From assembly GCA_009739215.1 (NCBI GenBank), contig VSJF01000008.1, positions 1,116,001-1,180,000 on the forward strand: a stretch of 64,000 nucleotides of DNA, written 5' to 3'. The first letter of the stretch is position 1. Every line of letters starts with the position of its first letter. The notes beneath the pieces are model-generated. The model did no database searches. It was given only the letters and a program-made list of their open reading frames with translations, and was not told the DNA's origin. A program made the position numbers and the translations under genes. Positions 58,898 to 64,000 of the stretch are shown in pieces. This DNA is from Floccularia luteovirens. Its lineage: Eukaryota > Basidiomycota > Agaricomycetes > Agaricales > Squamanitaceae.

Positions 58898-61800
58898 GTT
58901 GGAAGAAGTCTAAGGTACGTGGTGGCTGTTCGGTTTGCTGAGCGTCTAGTAGTGTCTGTAACAAGTTTACATAACGTTCAAAGCTCATTATGATGATTAC
59001 TACTGGCACGCCCATACACCCCTAAGACTGTTTGCAATGTTGTATGCATCGTTGAGGGGCAAAGACTTGTAAGTTCCGTACTATCTATAAACCGTTACAT
59101 AACGCCAAGGATCGCCTATTTTGACGAACTTCTCTGTACAGACGTCCAGTCAAGAATTCAAGAATCTTCATGTTCAAAGATCGGACTTTATATATAATAT
59201 GAATGGAACCAGATATATTCTTTTTCCCGCTTTATGACCACAAGATCTCACAATACAGAGTGCACCCACGGACATGATAAAAAGGTGTAGCTGTACAGCC
59301 TTGTTCAACCCTCTGGATAGTCATGCCAAAAAGGATTCAAATTGTGTACAAGGGGTGCCGGTGAGTGGTTGTTCGAATATATAAAAACGTTGTAGACCTG
59401 GAGATTTCGATTTCTCATTGAATTAGTACATATAGGCGGAATTGAATCCATGCCACCTTATCCGAGAAACCCGTCTCAACATGAGCAAAGAGAAAGAGTC
59501 GAGATGGAGATCCTGCCAATAACATCATTTAATCACGCCAGGACCGGTACTTATTCCGCATTTCTTGCGGTAGTTTTCGGAGAAAGAAGTCATCAAATTT
59601 TGCTTCTTTTCTACTCTGTAATGGGTGGGTCAGTGTGTCTGTTATCTCAGGCATCCTTCATCAAAAACATCTCATCATCGTCACACCCCTAGCTACCAGA
59701 ATTTTAATATTTTCTAGTTTAGCATAATTGACGTCTGTGGATCGCTTCAAATTATACCCCTTTGCTTCTCTACCAATGATGCTTATCAGTGCATGTAAAC
59801 ACGGTTAGTCTTATTTTGTCATCTCGCGATTACGGCTGGGACAAAAAGAATTGAACAAATTTTTACATTTATATTCTAGATAAGCACCACACGTTGTGCT
59901 TCATAGCCTCCTCAGGTATAGAGTTATGGCCTAGACCAACAGCACGTCGCAAAAAAAAAATGCGGAACTTCGTGTTCGGAAGAGCAGAAGTGTCAACTAG
60001 CAAGCGGTGATTGTACCAGATACAGAAAATGATTCCATGTCATATATCCTTTTCTCGTAAATTTTTGACGGGGTCATCGTTGTGAACAACTTCACAGCTT
60101 CCCATCGAACTGAAGATTTGCGCGGTTATCGCATTCAACACGGGCTTCGCAACATGCTATCTCCAGCACTCGCTGAGCTACGGCTCAAGCCGAAGGGATC
60201 TCAATTATGAATCTGCATTGTCTCCACATTGTACATATAAGTATAACTATTATTTTGACATATGTGCACCATATGTTCATCCCGAGGAAGAGCCCTTGGG
60301 CAACGGCCGAGAGGTCTTGTGATGATATGTCAGTAAAGAACCACCGTTCACCGTCTTCGTTGTTCTTACTATCTAAGGACTTATCTAGTACACGTAGCGA
60401 TTGGGCTGCCCTTATTCGAATTGTCCATGCCCACTTAATTGTATATATTAACTGTGATGCTCACCGTTATAGTCCGTTCGATTATGATATGAATGAATCT
60501 TGGACTCATTACTTGATAACCACCTTACAGTTACATGAGGCCAGGGATTGGAAGTATCCAACCACTGCTCATTACGCTAGTCCATGGCGCAATCTTCATA
60601 CTCTCATAATAGTTTAGAACAAAATGCCTGGCATGTGAAGTCCGTTGGCTCACACCAAGCTCTCACCAACTCAGGTGTATTTTTACCACAACTGTCAACC
60701 ACAGAGGTTCCTCTGTCAGACCACTCAACATTATCCATTTATTCGCAAGGATCCATATTCTGACATTTATTTTATTTTCTCTTGTCCAAACACGGGGTGG
60801 AAACCCCAGGGATGGGTATATGGAATGTGAAATGATGATAACTTGTACTTATCTCTCTCCCCTTACATCCATAACTCCACCACCACCCGACACCTTACAT
60901 GTGTTCACCATATTCTATCCGGATAAAAAGAATCTTTTTAAGGAAATATCTAGTTTGGCAGCTAGGGACTATTTGCAGGGACCACAACATAACAACAGGC
61001 ATACCAATGGATACTTGAACCTGAGAAAGTCCTCGCAAATGAAATCACTGAAACTTGGCAAATGACTTGGCCCCTCTTGACATGAGCGGCAAACGTGAGG
61101 TTCCATGAACCTTGTGGGAGGATTAAAGTACGTGCCGACTCATTTTTTGTGAGGACCTGTATTCAATTTCAGGCCATTAATGAATAAAATAGGGAATATG
61201 GTTGAAGCTGGACAGCAGTTCAGGAACCCTGAACCTTCCACATAACCGTTACGGTTCGCCGATATGATCCAGATGACACTACTAACGGTTAGAAAATCAT
61301 CTTCGGATGCAGTGCAACAACCCTTTTCTACTTTTATTTTATAAAACGTTAGTTGAGGAGTAGTTGATATATGTCTCAATGAATGATCTTACAATAAAAA
61401 AACAATCCAGATGATCCGTTATTAAGATGTCATCTATGGATATTATCCACGTTTTCGAGAACACCAGTCCATGCTAGGTTCCACAAAGGCGCCACACCAA
61501 TTGAGTTTGCCGAACGGTAAAAGACTCTACGCCATGCTGGGTTTGATTCGATTTGGCTTTCTTTTGCTCTCTTTCTCTTTCTTGACGTGTAGTTTCACAG
61601 TCAAAGCATGTGAACAATATCATGTTCCCTGGTGACCGGTTTTCCGGAGAGGCATGAGAAACGATCAACCACCAGTCGTAACATCTCTATTCAATACAAT
61701 CCTGTTGGAGACGGTCAAGAATTTGCGGAACTTTTTGTCTTATGTACTAGTTCCGGATTGCTGTTCTGCAAAAAGAGTGTTCTCAGGCAGTACTACCTTG

Positions 61801-62073
61801 CTTCCTAACTTCTTGTTTCCCCACAATGACACGTTCTTCATCTTCTTGGACGGTATATATACCATAAGTGCCTTGATTGCATGGCGTACAAATATCCGGA
61901 CGCTAACATCCTGAGAAGAACAGGGTAAAATGGCAAAATAACTATCACGAAATTCACTCGTTTGGATGGGGGCGGGGGGAACCTAGTGCGTGATTGTGGG
62001 GTAATCGAAGACGACAAGCAAAATATCAAGTGCAAATATATGGCGGTAACGAGTAAGATGTCCACGGCCCCCT
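58898..62073. other. about 3.2 kb without a recognisable gene
   Basis: Mostly AT-rich. A possible small gene is listed separately at 59450-59692. A 136-codon plus-strand frame (60207-60617) reads HIVHISITIILTYVHHMFIP and NESWTHYLITTLQLHEARDW; it starts with ATG but shows no family, so it is not called. There are a poly-A run at 59951-59960, a C/T tract at 61556-61585, and no terminal repeats or transposase-like frame. Confidence 0.45.
59450..59692 (+). CDS. possible small hypothetical protein
   Basis: ATG 59450 opens an 80-codon frame (MPPYPRNPSQHEQRERVEME) with a hydrophobic middle (HQILLLFYSVMGGSVCLL). A TATATAAAAA box lies about 70 bases upstream (59378-59387), the same promoter spacing as the family T genes. 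No recognisable domain. Could be a short secreted or membrane peptide, or chance. Confidence 0.25.
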   Translation: MPPYPRNPSQHEQRERVEMEILPITSFNHARTGTYSAFLAVVFGERSHQILLLFYSVMGGSVCLLSQASFIKNISSSSHP

Positions 62074-63346
62074 TTACGCACCCGAATCTATTCTTGTTCT
62101 TCTCACCTTTGCATATTCCACGAAGTCATCAATCGTGGAAGGCCATGCGGCTATAACGTTGTTCGCGGCCTTGTTGAGTTGACTGAAATTGAGAAAGTGG
62201 GGATAGACGAACCTTCGATATCATAGTTTGAGAAATCTGAGTTGATAGAACGGACAAAGTCAAGGAACTGAAAAAGGGGGTCAGAATAAGCTCAAGGCGT
62301 TATGCGGAGGCGAATTGAAACAAGGGAGAAACTTGACAATTATGGAGTGCACGAACCATTGCCCAAGTGTCCTTACTAACCCCTTTACCACCCTTCCCGT
62401 TGAGGTAGTCGAACCACCATTGGGTGTACTCCTCCTTCCAACCATCCTCACCACTCATTTTGACGTCATTATCTTTGTCTTTCGTATATACGTGTGTGAG
62501 GGCGCCGTACTTAAGTCCGTGTGGGATAAGTAGTCCCCAGAAAGCTTGGGCTGTCTCGGTTCCTTTCCGGAAATATCAGTCGAGGGAAACATATGACCAA
62601 AAGAGAATAGGAATTTTGGTAAGGACATAAAAAACATAAGAATGCGTACCCATGCTCCGCTGTCCCTCACCCCGCCCGAACTCGAATGTGTACGCATAGA
62701 CTTGATCAAAATATGCGGGTTCTGAACCCAACTTCTGTTTGAGCTTCTCCAATGTGGTTTTCATTTTGTTTATCGAGTCACATCTGCGGTATTTTGTCAG
62801 TTTATAAGTTTACACCTCGTGGTTTCCGGGAAGAAAACACCGTACCCGTTGTTCTTCCAACCGTCTACCCATCCTTGTCTCGTCCAAAGGCCCAGCCGTG
62901 GAGATTTCAGTTCATACGCAACAGATAATAACACGACATCTTCAGGATCTACCTCAAGATCCTCACAGAGTTTTATCGTCCCGTCTATCGTAATTGCATC
63001 ACTATCTGGATCTAAAGGAAGATAGACCTGTGCGTTAGTTCAAGCAAAAGATAAAAAGTTTTGAGTGTGGAACAAGAATCCACCTTTGTACTCGTCGAAT
63101 AACACGTTTAGTTTGCTGGTCGATGGTTTTGTGCTTGTGAACAGATTACTCGGATCGGAGTAATAGGCGTCAATAGCGATCTCCAGTTGCTTGTATTTAT
63201 CTAAGTACTTTCGCCCTTCCCTCTGTCTGGATGCTCCGGTGCGATCAGCATCGATCTTATCATAGGAGCATCAGAGCAACGACTTACGTCGCACCAGTGA
63301 CGGTACAGAATTGAGCAAGGTTTTCTTCTACCTTCTTGTCAACCAT
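62074..63346 (-). CDS. DCN1: DCN1-like cullin neddylation E3
   Basis: Scaffold E3 that promotes NEDD8/Rub1 transfer to cullins. Start ATG 63344-63346 gives MVDKKVEENLAQFCTVTGAT, a UBA-like N-terminal domain. Then REGRKYLDKYKQLEIAIDAY and YYSDPSNLFTS. The PONY/cullin-binding domain: LNVLFDEYKDPDSDAITIDG, LEVDPEDVVLLSVAYELKSP, WTRQGWVDGWKNNGCDSINK, AYTFEFGRGEGQRSM, AQAFWGLLIPHGLKYGALTH, DGWKEEYTQWWFDYLNGKGG, GVSKDTWAMFLDFVRSINSD and FSNYDIEGAWPSTIDDFVEY. It ends AKVRRTRIDSGA at TAA 62074-62076, though AAG/GTGAGAAG could instead be a donor for one more short exon. About seven introns, frames consistent. Confidence 0.92.
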
Positions 63347-64000
63347 GAAGAAATGTATATTGGATATTAAAGGGTGGGCCTGATAGGTTCAAGACAAACG
63401 CCAATCCGGTAATGGGATGGCCGACAAAATACAATAGATACACGTGGAGACCGCCGTAGTCAGCAAAGCGGTGCAGGAACATGACTTTAAGAGAGCCAAA
63501 CCGATTTAAGCCAAATAGTGCTGTAGAGTACTATGGATGCAGCAAACAGGACAAGTATCAGAGTAGTCTGACCGTTTGTTGAATCAAACAGCTTGCTTTC
63601 TGCGACGGATGACTCAATGATGAAGGTGTGTGAAGGGAGACGTATAATTACCAAATGTTAGTAATGATTTACCATGGGTCAGTCTCCGTTTACAGCGCCC
63701 AGTAACTACCGCTGGGTTTCAAACTCTCACTCATGTCATTACTGCGCGCTGTCGTTGTTACGGATATCCTGAACGAATACCGACCTCATGAATGACAACC
63801 AACTTGAACCAGATCTATCTTACCATCTCGGAACGACCGCTTGCAGCATGTCTTGCAGTAGGTACGTTAACCCTGGGTTGAGGGGATGTAGATATCACTA
63901 CAATGGTATGAAAACTAGGTTTATAAACAGCTCATGCAAGTAAAGTGGCTTGCGCGTGGGGTCGTAAAATAGGAGGTTTTGTCGAGCCCCTTCTTCTTTC
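63347..64000. other. upstream region of DCN1, nothing recognised
   Basis: About 650 bases from the DCN1 start to the window end. No open frame with family resemblance on either strand. Probably the DCN1 promoter and the flank of an unseen neighbour. Confidence 0.45.

Noticed and set aside
58898..62073. Possible degraded transposon in the gene-poor 3 kb
   Set aside because: No reverse transcriptase, transposase or integrase-like frame and no terminal repeats were seen.

Overview
The window looks like the genome of a filamentous basidiomycete, most likely a mushroom-forming agaricomycete. Genes are split by many 45-65 nt introns. The housekeeping genes are typically eukaryotic (eIF2 gamma, Mcm10, Asf1, La, Ubp6, Dcn1, BAP31/Yet). 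Several families are ones I associate with agaricomycetes: a TKL-type kinase with a family-specific C-terminal domain, DUF6533-like membrane proteins, GH79, and GH71 with WSC domains. I saw no rRNA, CRISPR array or intact transposon, and I could not confidently identify any tRNA.

Layout. 1-6.4 kb: the 3' part of a RING-CH membrane E3 ligase (+), eIF2 gamma (-), and two unidentified genes. 7.1-10.5 kb: mcm10 (+) and asf1 (-), converging, each with CGCGAA-type G1/S motifs upstream. 11.2-16.8 kb: a large RasGEF (+). 17-29.7 kb: a TKL-like kinase (18.8-23.0 kb) flanked by four members of an unrecognised family of about 220-residue proteins (17.0, 23.8, 25.3 and 28.5 kb). All four share intron positions and a TATA box. 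30-33.6 kb: BAP31/Yet (-) and UBP6 (+), divergent across a 274 bp promoter. 33.7-40.4 kb: an unstable segment in which the UBP6 tail, DUF6533-like genes and an oxidoreductase 5' end were duplicated, inverted and degraded. 40.6-43.1 kb: an APC amino-acid permease (-). 44.1-58.9 kb: GH79 (+), La (-), a GH71 alpha-1,3-glucanase with three WSC domains (+), an MFS sugar transporter (-), and a surface membrane protein (-). 59-62 kb: no recognisable gene. 62.1-63.3 kb: DCN1 (-).

How the genes work together. The housekeeping genes cover translation start, DNA replication and chromatin assembly, RNA polymerase III transcript handling, and the ubiquitin/NEDD8 systems. The GH71, sugar transporter and GH79 group suggests cell-wall or glycan turnover with sugar uptake. 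The accessory material between the conserved genes holds the expanded family and the segmental duplication.

Two points deserve most attention. First, the four-copy unknown family shares its intron positions and promoter layout. Second, several genes carry single-base excesses, always +1, that break otherwise clear conserved frames: the kinase, BAP31, the surface protein, one family copy and possibly GH71. They are either assembly insertion errors or recent pseudogenisation. All protein identifications come from reading translations and recalling family motifs. No database search was made, and exon joins were inferred by eye.
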